Source of the DNA: Sedimentisphaerales bacterium | Lineage (GTDB): Bacteria > Planctomycetota > Phycisphaerae > Sedimentisphaerales > Anaerobacaceae | NCBI GenBank assembly: GCA_028282745.1 | Contig: JANQHJ010000013.1 | Span: 1-35,249 of the forward strand | Direction: 5' to 3' | DNA: 35,249 nt | Shown: positions 16,256-25,356 of the stretch, one piece after another | Layout: every line of letters begins with the position of its first letter | Numbering within the stretch: the first letter of the stretch is position 1 | Program-made: the position numbers and the translations under genes | The notes under the pieces: model-generated | The model's database searches: none | Told to the model about the DNA's origin: nothing | What the model saw: only the letters and a program-made list of their open reading frames with translations

Positions 16256-18226
16256 TTAACAACCGCCCGGGTATAATCCACAGTCGAACCACACCTCAGC
16301 CAAGTCCGCAAAGTCAACAAAGTTGACTACGCAATCATCATTTGTATCAAGAAGACTATTGTACAACTCGTCTTTGCAGATAGGTGTCCCGCTAATATTG
16401 TAATATTCGAGGAAAATATCATCCTCACTTCGCCCATAGTTGTATAGCTTGACATCATCAACACTACCTTGGAAACGGAAGTTAGTATTGTCCTTTCGGT
16501 TAGTACCTATGGCAAGGGAAGCCACTAAAGTTTCACTCGCTGAAGTTGCGTGTGTACTTACTAACTTGCCATTGAAATAAATTGAGGTTTCATCTCCATC
16601 GCTTGAGATCCCAATGAATGACCATACATTTGGGTAGTCATCGGAATCAACTATTTGTCCGATGTCATAATTGAAAGAATTACCATGTTGCCTGTAGGTA
16701 CCACCGCCATTGCAGTCAATCTGGAATCCATTTTCAACACCGAAGCTGAAAACGCTTTTGTATTGGCCTTGCTCTGGTTCAGGTGTCTGGACCCAAAGAG
16801 TAACTGTATAACCCTGCGACCAATCTTCTTCAACCGCAAAAGTTGTACGGCCGTATTCGTCAACACCATTTAATGTAATCGCCTGACTTATCAGACCTGT
16901 GGAGTAATTGCTGCTATCAACATTACACGGATCCAAGTCATAGTTCCCATTGGAATCATTAAGATTTCCATCCAGTTTCCAGTGTGCCACTTGTCTCTTG
17001 AGTAAGACCCGTGCTTCAACTGAATTGACTTCACGAGCTACGTTTTCCAGGTGGCAATAATAGTACCCATCATGGCTCAAATTAACGTCTGTTAGAGATA
17101 ACGTCGCAATACCTACTCCAGATGTGGCATTGTAATCATATGTGCCAGCAGCATAATAAGCACCGTCTTTATGCCACTCTACAACTGTTGGAGCCGATGC
17201 TGATTCGAATCCACAAACCAGGTTATAATCACATACATCCGGAACTGCGGTTGAAAAGTCATCTGGATTATCAATCACAAACAAGTAATCCGGTTCACTT
17301 GAGCCTGCTTCAAGAGTTAAAGTGTCAGTACCAGCAGTTTCATTAGTGGTGATCAGAAGCGAATAACCATTGACTTGCTCATAAACATTGGTTACGACTA
17401 CATCGTCAATACAAAAGTAACCGAAGCCTGCTTTACCATCCAATCTATTACTGGCATCTCCTGTGATATCGGTATGGACTAATGCAGCTCCACCTGCACC
17501 GCTACTTGTTTTAAAGTTAATACGGTTACTGGGCGTATTAGGTTCCGGATAACCTGCAGTTCTTAAAGCATTTTGACCAGTAACAACGATAGTGCCAGAC
17601 TCAAAGGTAAAGAAAGTACTCCTGGAACCGGCACTAATGAATCTGATATCAGGGGTGTTAAGGTCGGCACTACCTTTTATAGTAATATTGCAGTCGGCTC
17701 CAATATCAAATCCATTAGAATTATTTTCAGAATTTATCAAGGTGATCGAAGCTGAACCGCTTAGTGTTAAGCTCGTATTAACATCCATGGTTATAGTATG
17801 CTTGTTGTTCCTGCCCTTATTGGTTAAAACCCATGCAGCTGTTCCGGAAAGATTTATATCTACCGGGCCACCACCAGTAGCATTAGTTCTCACCGCGACA
17901 GAGGAGTTTCCTGATTCGTTAATAATAAAGTTCCCATCTGACTGTACCCATGTACAACCTGATTCGAACTTTATTAACCCATTATCTCCATTCACGTCGC
18001 TCTTATAGAGATTGGTCATATTCGGTTCGAATGTAAAATTGGTATCTGTAAAAAGAATATAACCAACAAAGTCATCATCCAAAGCATTCGAATCCGGGAC
18101 TCCATTTCTGGTCCAGTTCAAATCCTTCCAGTCGCCTCCGCCTCCCTGCCAGTGCAGAGTTGTCGCCGCGTGCGAGGTAGCGATGAAAGTTACTATAAGA
18201 AGAAATACAATTAATTTCTTTCCCAT
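16256..18226 (-). CDS. Secreted modular protein: shared surface module, Ig-like, LamG, dockerin-like end
   Basis: A 656-residue exported protein. Signal peptide at about 1-20 (MGKKLIVFLLIVTFIATSHA). Residues about 22-290 are homologous along their whole length to the body of the PEP-CTERM protein at 13015-13998 (WQGGGGDWKDLNWTRNGV; ALTNKGRNNKH-like segment; FTFESGTI). An Ig-like segment follows (about 300-390), then LamG (about 395-600; AHWKLDGN to FQGSVDDVKLYNYG) and a dockerin-like tail CVVNFVDFADLAEVWFDCG. ATG 18226 has AAAGGAGAAGG just upstream; the ATG at 18244 precedes that site. It is the first secreted gene after the sigma/FecR pair, separated by a 619-base leader, and is followed after 46 bases by a related gene. 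Confidence 0.85.
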   Translation of the reverse strand: MGKKLIVFLLIVTFIATSHAATTLHWQGGGGDWKDLNWTRNGVPDSNALDDDFVGYILFTDTNFTFEPNMTNLYKSDVNGDNGLIKFESGCTWVQSDGNFIINESGNSSVAVRTNATGGGPVDINLSGTAAWVLTNKGRNNKHTITMDVNTSLTLSGSASITLINSENNSNGFDIGADCNITIKGSADLNTPDIRFISAGSRSTFFTFESGTIVVTGQNALRTAGYPEPNTPSNRINFKTSSGAGGAALVHTDITGDASNRLDGKAGFGYFCIDDVVVTNVYEQVNGYSLLITTNETAGTDTLTLEAGSSEPDYLFVIDNPDDFSTAVPDVCDYNLVCGFESASAPTVVEWHKDGAYYAAGTYDYNATSGVGIATLSLTDVNLSHDGYYYCHLENVAREVNSVEARVLLKRQVAHWKLDGNLNDSNGNYDLDPCNVDSSNYSTGLISQAITLNGVDEYGRTTFAVEEDWSQGYTVTLWVQTPEPEQGQYKSVFSFGVENGFQIDCNGGGTYRQHGNSFNYDIGQIVDSDDYPNVWSFIGISSDGDETSIYFNGKLVSTHATSASETLVASLAIGTNRKDNTNFRFQGSVDDVKLYNYGRSEDDIFLEYYNISGTPICKDELYNSLLDTNDDCVVNFVDFADLAEVWFDCGLYPGGC

Positions 18227-18845
18227 AACACCTTCTCCTTTCATTTCAATAATTACAATTTAAAATTTATTTACAGATTCAATGAACTACGAAAAATACA
18301 TAATTTACAATAATAATCCCGCTTACATTTTTCAGGGCAATTACAGCCTAAAATCCCTCCTGTGAAATACATATCAAATACTTATAGACCACCAACTTCC
18401 AACTTATGTCATCCACACCTCCTTTTTTAGATATTGACAGGAAATATATTAAGTTTACTCCCATAAACAATTATTACTATGTATATTTTATCCGCATATT
18501 AGATGCCGAAACCCACGCTTGATGATTATAAAACTTTGTTTGTTGTAATGCCCGGCCAGAGCAGCGATCCTAATGGTCAAGAACGCTGCTCTTTGACCAA
18601 ACATTCCCGTTGTTGAAATTTCCTTCACATCTTTGCGAATTCGTTACAGCAATTATCTTATTACCAATCTTCCTAAAATAACCAATAAGTTTTAAAAAAG
18701 CACTCATCACTACAAGAGGACAAAATCACCCATACTTTTAACTCCTCCTGAGTTTATTAAAACTTTTTGCTGACGATCACTAACCAATCACCCACTAATC
18801 CTTTTAGATACATACCTTCTAAAAATTCCTGTTTTTACGACATTA
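18227..18845 (-). other. Long leader between LamG-FecR gene and secreted-protein genes
   Basis: No gene is supported in 619 bases. On the minus strand it contains, in order: an AGGAGGAGT site (18741-18749) in front of a 7-codon frame MGDFVLL (18733-18710); two overlapping, mutually exclusive hairpins (18558-18599); an AAAAAAGGAGGT site (about 18418-18429) in front of ATG-ACA-stop; and finally the true ribosome binding site of the LamG gene. This could be a regulated 5' leader or the scar of lost genes. A 45-codon frame at 18570-18707 has no good ribosome binding site and is not called. Confidence 0.45.
18558..18599. promoter_or_regulatory. Two mutually exclusive hairpins in the leader
   Basis: AGAGCAGCG (18558-18566) pairs with CGCTGCTCT (18584-18592), and TGGTCAA (18574-18580) pairs with TTGACCA (18593-18599). 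The arms interleave, so both stems cannot form fully together: the zero-base junction between arms is too short for a full pseudoknot. Such an arrangement can act as a switch in an RNA leader. No T-run follows. Confidence 0.4.
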
Positions 18846-20555
18846 TTAATAACTTAAACGTTCACCATTTTTTATTGCGACATCATATAATTGCTTAATC
18901 TGATCTGAAGTAAGGTCGTAATCGAAGATCGCAGTTTCATCAATCATCCCTACAAAAGATTGACTATGTGTTTGTCCTGGAGGACTGCCTATGTATATTT
19001 TGTCATTGTATAAGGATGTATTTTGTTGTGATATTTTTAAATGAGTACTTGGAAACGAGGTTTCAAGATTACCGTTCACATACATCCTTCTAACATGGTC
19101 AGTTTTCCAGCCTGAGGTCCAGGCGACCATGTACCATTTATTTTTCTCTGCGATTGTTTGAGATGTTATTGCTAACTTTGAGAGTTTGGGCTTAAGATAG
19201 TTGTGGTGTTGCACTACAAATTTGCCATCTTTGTTAATAAAAAAGCGACGGGTATTTCTTAGCTCTCCATCCTTGCATTTAGCTGTTACAATAATATCCC
19301 CAGATACATTTTCATTAATTTTTACCCAAGTGATATATGTATATGGTCTTTTAGTATTGATCTGCTGAAATACTTCATCAATAACTTCAACATACTGACC
19401 CCGATTCACAATTAGTGCATTGTTAATTTGGTCAGGCCGGAATAAAGGCCCCTGTGTGAATTGCGGTTCTTGCTTACAGGTTCCAATTCCATATTGACCG
19501 TCGATCGAGTTGGCGAGTGCCTTTGAGCGAGAATGATCGTACCGCCAATAGTATAATGGTTTTTCAGCAAGAACCGCTAATTCATATTCAGACGGAATCT
19601 GTTTTTTGAAGAGTGTCTGACTGAAAGATATTTTTTCAATTGTATCATCACTTGAATTCACTCTGATAGCCTGGTTTTCCGAAACATCCTCACTTTGCCA
19701 ATGTCCCGCTTGATTATTTTGAGACAAAAGTTTGACCTTGCCTTCATATACATATAATTCACTTTCACCTTCATCAACATCTATACCAAATTCGGTACCC
19801 AAATCTACAATTCGAGCATAAGATGTATTTACTGTAAACCCAACTGATGCCTTATTAATCTTGGCGTAAATTTTACCCTTTTCAATAAATATCGATCCCG
19901 TGGATTCACAGACAAATTTAGCAGGCCCCTCAATAACTGTTTTGGCGCCATTATCAAATGTAACTTCAGCATATCCCTCTAAAAGATGAAGTAAACTATA
20001 ACCGGATAATCGTTGTCCCTCATCAACCTGAGAATTCCCAGCCCAAACTGCACGCGCCGTATCTGTTAATGTCGCAACGGGTCTGAATTCATCATTTCTG
20101 CCCGTCCTGTTCATTATTAAAGCAGTCAAGAATAATACTATCACTGCTGCTGCTGCCAATGCTGATATTATCGGCAGCTTATAATTTCTTGATTTGTGCT
20201 TTATTTCAGGCTGTGATATTAAACGTTCTGCGCCCTGTCTCATTTTAATATCAACATCTACAGCAGAAGCAGTATCCTCTGCTTCGGCCAGGGCTTCCCA
20301 GAGTTCTGGACTATCTACAGGCACAAGAGATATCCCGCCGTTGATTTCAGTAAACAAATCACCTTGGCTTATCTCCAAAACTTGCCTTAGTTCCGAATGA
20401 ACCAGCAAGTACTCAATATAATATCTCCGTGCATCAGGATCATTTTTTAACAATTCATCAAGTTTATTTGCTAACTGCTCATTTGCATCACCTTCAACGG
20501 CCTGCTCTATTAGCAAGTAAAATTCACGAATTTGTTGTTTGTTATCAAAGCCCAT
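18846..20555 (-). CDS. FecR-like anti-sigma/sensor protein with LamG C-terminus
   Basis: A 569-residue membrane protein and likely partner of the ECF sigma factor upstream. The cytoplasmic N-terminus (about 1-122) is acidic and helical (LLIEQAVEGDANEQLANKLD; DPDARRYYIEYLLVHSEL). A membrane segment lies near 125-147 (LPIISALAAAAVIVLFLTAL). The FecR domain is at about 168-272 (GYAEVTFDNGAKTVIEGPAK; IVDLGTEFGIDV). The last ~230 residues form a LamG/concanavalin-like domain (YTYITWVKIN; WYMVAWTSGW; FVGMIDETAIFDYDLTSDQI). Its ATG (20553-20555) overlaps the sigma stop by one base (TAATG), so translation is coupled. It has the same plan as the FecR protein at 400-2079 but with a different outer domain. 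Confidence 0.87.
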   Translation of the reverse strand: MGFDNKQQIREFYLLIEQAVEGDANEQLANKLDELLKNDPDARRYYIEYLLVHSELRQVLEISQGDLFTEINGGISLVPVDSPELWEALAEAEDTASAVDVDIKMRQGAERLISQPEIKHKSRNYKLPIISALAAAAVIVLFLTALIMNRTGRNDEFRPVATLTDTARAVWAGNSQVDEGQRLSGYSLLHLLEGYAEVTFDNGAKTVIEGPAKFVCESTGSIFIEKGKIYAKINKASVGFTVNTSYARIVDLGTEFGIDVDEGESELYVYEGKVKLLSQNNQAGHWQSEDVSENQAIRVNSSDDTIEKISFSQTLFKKQIPSEYELAVLAEKPLYYWRYDHSRSKALANSIDGQYGIGTCKQEPQFTQGPLFRPDQINNALIVNRGQYVEVIDEVFQQINTKRPYTYITWVKINENVSGDIIVTAKCKDGELRNTRRFFINKDGKFVVQHHNYLKPKLSKLAITSQTIAEKNKWYMVAWTSGWKTDHVRRMYVNGNLETSFPSTHLKISQQNTSLYNDKIYIGSPPGQTHSQSFVGMIDETAIFDYDLTSDQIKQLYDVAIKNGERLSY

Positions 20556-21112
20556 TATATGCGATTTAATCTCATCTTTCTGTTAATACAATTCAGCAAT
20601 ATTGATTTAATCCGCGATGTATTCCTATAAACAACGTGGATTGATGTTCCTATTCTTGCGGCAATATATTTGGCAGCTAATCCATAAGAAAAACGCATCT
20701 CAAGAAGTTTCCTGTCCTGCTTGGTTAGTTTTTGCATACACTCTTTCAGCGCATTAAGGCGGTCTTTTGATTCGTTCATTATTTTCTTGCTTTCAACCTC
20801 AATAAGCTCAAGAGTCTGATTGCTCAAAGAGATGTTCTTGCCTTTGCGGGTTTTGCGAAAGTCCAGAATCCTGTATTTTGCTATAGCGAACGCCCATGCA
20901 AGGAAATCAGTGCCAGGTTTGAACTCATCAAATTTCTTCCACATCATTCTGGAAGTTTCCTGCATTACATCGTCGGTATCTTGGTTATTATATAATTGGC
21001 TCTGAACAAAAGCCCCAATTCGGTAATAATTGGCAGACAGAAGCTTCACAAACAGCTCTGTTTTGGATTCCTCATCAACTTCTTTATAGCTATTGTTCAT
21101 ATCCTCAGACAT
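20555..21112 (-). CDS. ECF RNA polymerase sigma factor
   Basis: A 185-residue ECF sigma factor. Region 2: NQDTDDVMQETSRMMWKKFDEF, then TDFLAWAFAIAKYRILDFRK. Region 4: LTKQDRKLLEMRFSYGLAAK, then helix-turn-helix IAARIGTSIHVVYRNTSRIK. It matches the Rhodopirellula/Verrucomicrobium sigma type and is related to the factor at 2100-2636, though clearly diverged. I list the ATG at 21112 (MSEDMNNSY); alternatives in the same frame are a GTG at 21121 and an ATG at 21100, and none has a strong ribosome binding site. The gene overlaps the FecR-LamG gene by one base. Likely targets are the secreted genes downstream, but no promoter test is possible here. Confidence 0.88.
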   Translation of the reverse strand: MSEDMNNSYKEVDEESKTELFVKLLSANYYRIGAFVQSQLYNNQDTDDVMQETSRMMWKKFDEFKPGTDFLAWAFAIAKYRILDFRKTRKGKNISLSNQTLELIEVESKKIMNESKDRLNALKECMQKLTKQDRKLLEMRFSYGLAAKYIAARIGTSIHVVYRNTSRIKSILLNCINRKMRLNRI

Positions 21113-21685
21113 AGCAAACACTTAAAACAGTTCCATACAATTCATAAAGATACACAGCTTTGTATATGTAAAGGCCAATATTTGTTGTTTTCTGCGCAAA
21201 ATTTTCGATTATTTACAAAAAAAATTCTTACTTATTTGTAATGGGCTTAAATTAGCCTTAAAAAAGTGGAACAGCATGCGATGTTCTTTATAAATCTAAG
21301 AAAACACGCTCAAAAAAAAAGCTTAAATGAGTACCAAGTATTTATTAGATATCGGCGACATACTTAGGTGTAACTGAATAATTACCCTGGAATTGTACCT
21401 CTTTCGGGAAAATGCAAAAGAATGCTGCTGCCTCAGTTAAGGAGTCAGGATTCCCTGCCAGGGATAGACAGCTGTAAGTGATTTCTTATAAATGAGTAAC
21501 AACAGTCTCACTTGAAACTGATTAGAGCCTGCTTATGCCTGATACCATCTAATAGCGCTTTTATATTATGACTGTAACTTTCAGTGTGTAATTGAGAAAA
21601 AAATCACCGGTTAAACAGGAAATATCTCCCTAAGGCGTGTTCAATGATCGCCAAATGAGGTGCAATTCGAAAATGCTATTTCTGA
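21113..21685. other. Intergenic region between pseudopilin cluster end and second ECF sigma gene
   Basis: No gene is supported in 573 bases. It must contain the 3' end of the pilus-type transcript and the promoter of the sigma gene, both minus strand. Only short structures are visible: GAACA-GCATGCGA-TGTTC near 21269-21287 and a 5-bp TCCCT/AGGGA stem near 21454-21466. No clear terminator with a T-run was found. Confidence 0.35.
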
Positions 21686-22180
21686 TTATTGGATTACCCG
21701 CCTGGCTAAAGCCGCCCCGGCAAGTGTTTGTTCGACATCTCCAGCTGAAACTGTCATCGAGATACGAACATTTTTAACGTCCCCGCTTGGAGTGCTGTTA
21801 TCTTTTTTAAACGATACCGCAGTTACATTATCACATAAGGTATAATCAGCTGCTGCTCCATAATCATATAGCATAAGTTTATCGTTGGCGTTATCATAAT
21901 AAAACCTGACTGTACTGCCGTCGCTGCAAAGCACAATACACTCTTGCTCATTAGCTATATTATTGGGGTCCACCAGTCCTGTCCGAATCTGGCTGGTCAT
22001 CCTGATCAATGCCTGTCGAGCCGAATTGACGGCAATAAATGTATCTTCATTTGCTTTATAGTTCATTATTGAAGCACTAAGTGCAGTAGCCAAAGCTGCC
22101 ATAAGCATCGCAAGAATTGCCAGGGACATTAATAACTCTGCTATAGTAAAACCGCTTGATTTTAATCTGGTCTGACACAT
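21686..22180 (-). CDS. Minor pseudopilin, PilW/GspJ-like
   Basis: A 164-residue prepilin-like protein. The class-III signal is RLKSSG followed by FTIAELLMSLAILAMLMAAL, with Gly before the cleavage site and Glu at +5. The following helix leads into NSARQALIRMTSQIRTG, the pattern of GspJ/PilW minor pseudopilins, and the C-terminal half is beta-rich (VRFYYDNANDKLMLYDYG; VKNVRISMTVSAGD). It is the last gene of the pilus-type cluster, 11 bases after the PilV/GspI-like gene. Minor pseudopilins prime or cap the pseudopilus. The exact orthology (PilW versus GspJ) cannot be fixed by eye. Confidence 0.75.
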   Translation of the reverse strand: MCQTRLKSSGFTIAELLMSLAILAMLMAALATALSASIMNYKANEDTFIAVNSARQALIRMTSQIRTGLVDPNNIANEQECIVLCSDGSTVRFYYDNANDKLMLYDYGAAADYTLCDNVTAVSFKKDNSTPSGDVKNVRISMTVSAGDVEQTLAGAALARRVIQ

Positions 22181-22191
22181 TTTATTGATAC

Positions 22192-22689
22192 CTAATAATT
22201 AGAACGGATCCACATCGCACGGGCAAATTCCTCACCGCCTAAAGTCACTGTTATGGTAATCCTCACAAAATTACTCGAGTAATCCCCTACAACCTGTTGT
22301 AGATCTGACTGACTAACATTTTCAACTACAACATTTTGAGTATAAGCCGCGAATTCATTAAGTGGCTCTCGATCGGCTCCGATAGGCGGATTAAATGTTG
22401 TATCGTCGAAATCGTCAATGTCATCATATAAAGCCAATGACAATTCTTCAGGCCCAAATGTGGTCTTACCATCCTCTGGGTCGATAGTTTCAAGAGTATC
22501 GACAAGCTCTCTGATCTGTTCGGCAAGAAATTCCGCTGTAGATATTTCTAACCCGACAGCATTAATCTTTGTGAACGAGCAGTTGGCTGCGATCAACGCG
22601 GTCACCGCCATACCTATAAGTATGATCGCGAACAAAGACTCAAGCAGTGTAAAGCCTTTTCTATTCTTTCGCCCCATTGACACGAACAT
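22192..22689 (-). CDS. Minor pseudopilin, PilV/GspI-like
   Basis: A 165-residue prepilin-like protein. The signal is GRKNRKG followed by FTLLESLFAIILIGMAVTAL, with Glu at +5. LLESLFAIILIG is the form usual in PilV/GspI minor pseudopilins. The C-terminus ends in beta strands (FVRITITVTLGGEEFARAMW). ATG 22689 has GAGG 7 bases upstream; an internal ATG at 22677 is possible. It sits 28 bases after pilC and 11 bases before the GspJ-like gene, in the same minus-strand operon. Confidence 0.77.
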   Translation of the reverse strand: MFVSMGRKNRKGFTLLESLFAIILIGMAVTALIAANCSFTKINAVGLEISTAEFLAEQIRELVDTLETIDPEDGKTTFGPEELSLALYDDIDDFDDTTFNPPIGADREPLNEFAAYTQNVVVENVSQSDLQQVVGDYSSNFVRITITVTLGGEEFARAMWIRSNY

Positions 22690-22717
22690 ATCAAACCTCG
22701 TTTTAAGAAAAGCCTTA

Positions 22718-23911
22718 TCAGCTCGATACCACCGACGACATCTTGAATATCGGCAGAATAATACTCATCGCGATGAAACCAACCAGCACACCCATTAGAA
22801 CAATCATGATGGGCTCAATCATCGAGGTGACGATCTTAATAACGGTTTTAAGCTCCCTTGCATAGAATGACGCGATATCCCTGAGAACATCAGCCATTGT
22901 ACCGGAATCTTCACCACTTCTGATCATCTGCACTACATCGTCAGGCATAAGATTGTACTTGCCGAGACTAAGCGCAATCTTCTTACCTTGCCTTACTTCT
23001 TCATGCACACCCAGCCACATTTTCTTGAAAAGGCTGTTGCCGGATATCTGCGCTGTGATATTGATCGTATTAAGAATTGGAACCCCAGCCCGCGTCAGAA
23101 CTCCCATCGTATGCAGACTTCTTGTTATATAAAGACATCTGCAAAGCTTCTTTATAATAGGCAGAACAAGCTTGGTTCTGTCCCACCACTGCCTGCCGAC
23201 ATCCGTGTGATGAATAAAATAGATAAATCCACCTAATGCCACAAGAATACCCGGCACAAGAAAATACCAGTAGCCGCGCACAAAGCTGCTGCTCGCCATT
23301 AAAATCTTAGTAGGCCCTGGTAGCAAATGTTCCTTACCCATAAATATCTTCGTAAAGCGAGGCAATACAAAAACCAACAAAAACACTGTTACACTAATAG
23401 CCATAACTGCTATTATAACAGGATATACCATTGCGCTTCTGATCTGTGAACGTGTCTCCGCCTCTTCGTCAAGATATTCTGCAAGCTTCTGAAGCATATC
23501 GCTTAAAGAACCCGATATTTCAGCAGCGGCTACCATATTCACATAAAGCCCGCCAAAAACATCACCGTGAGAAGAAAGGGCCTGTGAAAAACTCTGCCCA
23601 GATTCGATCTGGCTTTTGATATTTAAAATTATAGCCTTGAACTTAGAGTTGGCTGTTTGACAGCCGATGATCTCAAGACCATCAGGCAGGCTAATACCGG
23701 CCCGTATCATCACAGCAAGCTGATTCGTAAAGTTTAATATATCTTTTCTGCTCGGCCCAAACTCGACTTTAAATTCTCTGATCTTTGTAAGCAGATCTTT
23801 TTCGCTGTGTTCAATATGAGAACTTGCTGGTTCGATTCGCTTTGAACTCGATGAAGGCTTTTCCGCGACAGCGGTACTTGCCCCATCGCTTGACGAACTC
23901 GAATTAAACAT
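22718..23911 (-). CDS. pilC: Inner-membrane platform protein PilC/GspF
   Basis: A 397-residue polytopic membrane protein that anchors the assembly ATPases of type IV pili or type II secretion. Two GspF domains are visible: the first from about residue 65 (FTNQLAVMIRAGISLPDGLEI; SGQSFSQAL; AAAEISGSLSDMLQKLAEYL), the second from about 265 (RSLHTMGVLTRAGVPILNTI; MIRSGEDSGTMADVLRDIAS). Three membrane segments follow the domains: after residue 160, near 215 and at the C-terminus (IMIVLMGVLVGFIAMSIILPIF). The N-terminus has an unusual Ser-rich tract (SSSSSDGAS, SSSSK) before the first domain. It follows pilT by 39 bases. Confidence 0.92.
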   Translation of the reverse strand: MFNSSSSSDGASTAVAEKPSSSSKRIEPASSHIEHSEKDLLTKIREFKVEFGPSRKDILNFTNQLAVMIRAGISLPDGLEIIGCQTANSKFKAIILNIKSQIESGQSFSQALSSHGDVFGGLYVNMVAAAEISGSLSDMLQKLAEYLDEEAETRSQIRSAMVYPVIIAVMAISVTVFLLVFVLPRFTKIFMGKEHLLPGPTKILMASSSFVRGYWYFLVPGILVALGGFIYFIHHTDVGRQWWDRTKLVLPIIKKLCRCLYITRSLHTMGVLTRAGVPILNTINITAQISGNSLFKKMWLGVHEEVRQGKKIALSLGKYNLMPDDVVQMIRSGEDSGTMADVLRDIASFYARELKTVIKIVTSMIEPIMIVLMGVLVGFIAMSIILPIFKMSSVVSS

Positions 23912-23950
23912 TTGACACCCCCACGATGCTATACTTTAACCACGGGCTTT

Positions 23951-25039
23951 TTAGACCGCGCCGACAGGCTGACCTGTCTTGAGCGTAGCGATTATTTTTT
24001 CCATCTTGCCCGGATTGGTTGACCTTATTATAGCTTCTTCTCGATCGATAAAGCTCTTCGAATACATCTGAAAGATGCTGTGGTCCATCGTCTGCATACC
24101 AAGACGCCTGCTCGTCTCGATAATATTCGGGATCTCGTAAATACGGTTCTCACGAATACAGTTACGAACCGCGCTTGTACACAGCAATATTTCCGTACAA
24201 GGAACCATACCAGGCTCATCCACCCTTCTAAACAGTGTTTGCGATATAACTGCCTGGAGCGTATTGGCCAGCATCGTACGAATCTGGCTTTGCTGGGTTG
24301 AAGGATAAATATCAACAATACGCTCGATCGTTTGCGGCGCGTTCACCGTATGAAGCGTACTGAACACAAGGTGGCCGGTCTCAGCCGCAGTAATGGTCGA
24401 GCTGGTCGTTTCCAAATCTCGCATTTCACCGACCATTATAACATCCGGATCCTGCCTTAAAACATGTCGTAATCCTGACGCAAATTCCGGACAATCAAAG
24501 CCGATCTCCCGCTGCTCGATCATACTCATATCATTCTCGAGCGCATACTCAACAGGGTCTTCGAGCGTAATAATACGCTTTTTATATTTACTATTTATCA
24601 CGCCGATCATCGAAGCAAGAGAGGTACTCTTACCCGAACCGGTGTGACCTGTAACTAATACCAATCCTCTCGGAAGATCGGTCAGATCCTTAACAATATC
24701 GGGCAGATGCAGATCATCTATCGATGGAACCTCATTAGGAATTACCCTAAATGAAATACCGATGGTATCTCGCTGGTAGTGCGTATTAACACGAAAACGA
24801 TGTCCATCGTCGAGCATTGTCGAAAAGTCCAAATCCCTAAGCTCCTCAAATTTCTGGAACCTCTCCGGCCCTACCATAGACATCACCATTTCGCTGGCGT
24901 CCATACTGGTAACAACCGGGAAATCAAGCACGATCAGCTCCGTGTTCTTACGCACGATAGGCGACATACCAACATTGATATGCACATCACTTGCGCCTTT
25001 GCCAATGGCATCGGCAAGGATTTCTTTAACATCCATCAT
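23951..25039 (-). CDS. pilT: Twitching-motility retraction ATPase PilT
   Basis: A 362-residue hexameric secretion ATPase. N-terminal PAS-like half: GKGASDVHINVGMSPIVRKN. The C-terminal ATPase half has Walker A GHTGSGKST (about 131-139), Asp box ITLEDPVEY, Walker B DPDVIMVGEMRD and His box GHLVFSTLHTVNA. The C-terminal AVRNCIRE corresponds to the AIRNLIRE motif that marks PilT rather than the extension ATPase PilB; length also fits PilT. It drives pilus depolymerisation. It lies between the PilP/GspC-like gene (317-base gap) and pilC (39 bases). AAGGAAA precedes the ATG. A PilT with no PilB nearby means the extension motor must be encoded elsewhere. Confidence 0.92.
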   Translation of the reverse strand: MMDVKEILADAIGKGASDVHINVGMSPIVRKNTELIVLDFPVVTSMDASEMVMSMVGPERFQKFEELRDLDFSTMLDDGHRFRVNTHYQRDTIGISFRVIPNEVPSIDDLHLPDIVKDLTDLPRGLVLVTGHTGSGKSTSLASMIGVINSKYKKRIITLEDPVEYALENDMSMIEQREIGFDCPEFASGLRHVLRQDPDVIMVGEMRDLETTSSTITAAETGHLVFSTLHTVNAPQTIERIVDIYPSTQQSQIRTMLANTLQAVISQTLFRRVDEPGMVPCTEILLCTSAVRNCIRENRIYEIPNIIETSRRLGMQTMDHSIFQMYSKSFIDREEAIIRSTNPGKMEKIIATLKTGQPVGAV

Positions 25040-25356
25040 AATTAAATTTCCTTAAGGTTCACCCATTCCACATTTTAGTTCAAAATACCGAGCTACTTAA
25101 AATATAAGAAATAACGGTTTCGATCCCTAATTATTCCAAGTCCATACCGTCAAATACTCATCATTTATCGGTTATTTAATATCATCCCTTAGCTATAAGC
25201 CCGATTCATGCAAATATATCTCGCATATCACGTCCCACCGTGCACCCATAGTCCGATATCATAGAAATGTTTTTAAAGGTGTGTCTCAACTACCATGCAA
25301 CTCTGCGATCGCCTGCTCCTAAGCTCTAATAGATTAGTCAAAAAAAGAATGGCCGC
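25040..25356 (-). other. Gap inside the pilus cluster
   Basis: No gene is supported in 317 bases between the PilP/GspC-like gene and pilT. I see no strong hairpin with a T-run. It is the only long gap in the cluster, so pilT-pilC and the pseudopilins may have their own promoter here. Confidence 0.35.

Noticed and set aside
18558-18599. Full H-type pseudoknot
   Set aside because: With zero bases between the third and fourth arms, the connecting strand cannot span a 9-bp stem; alternative hairpins are the more reasonable reading.
18570-18707. Minus-strand 45-codon frame MSAFLKLIGYFRK...
   Set aside because: It has no adequate ribosome binding site, no recognisable family, and overlaps the interleaved hairpins; it may be chance in AT-rich DNA.
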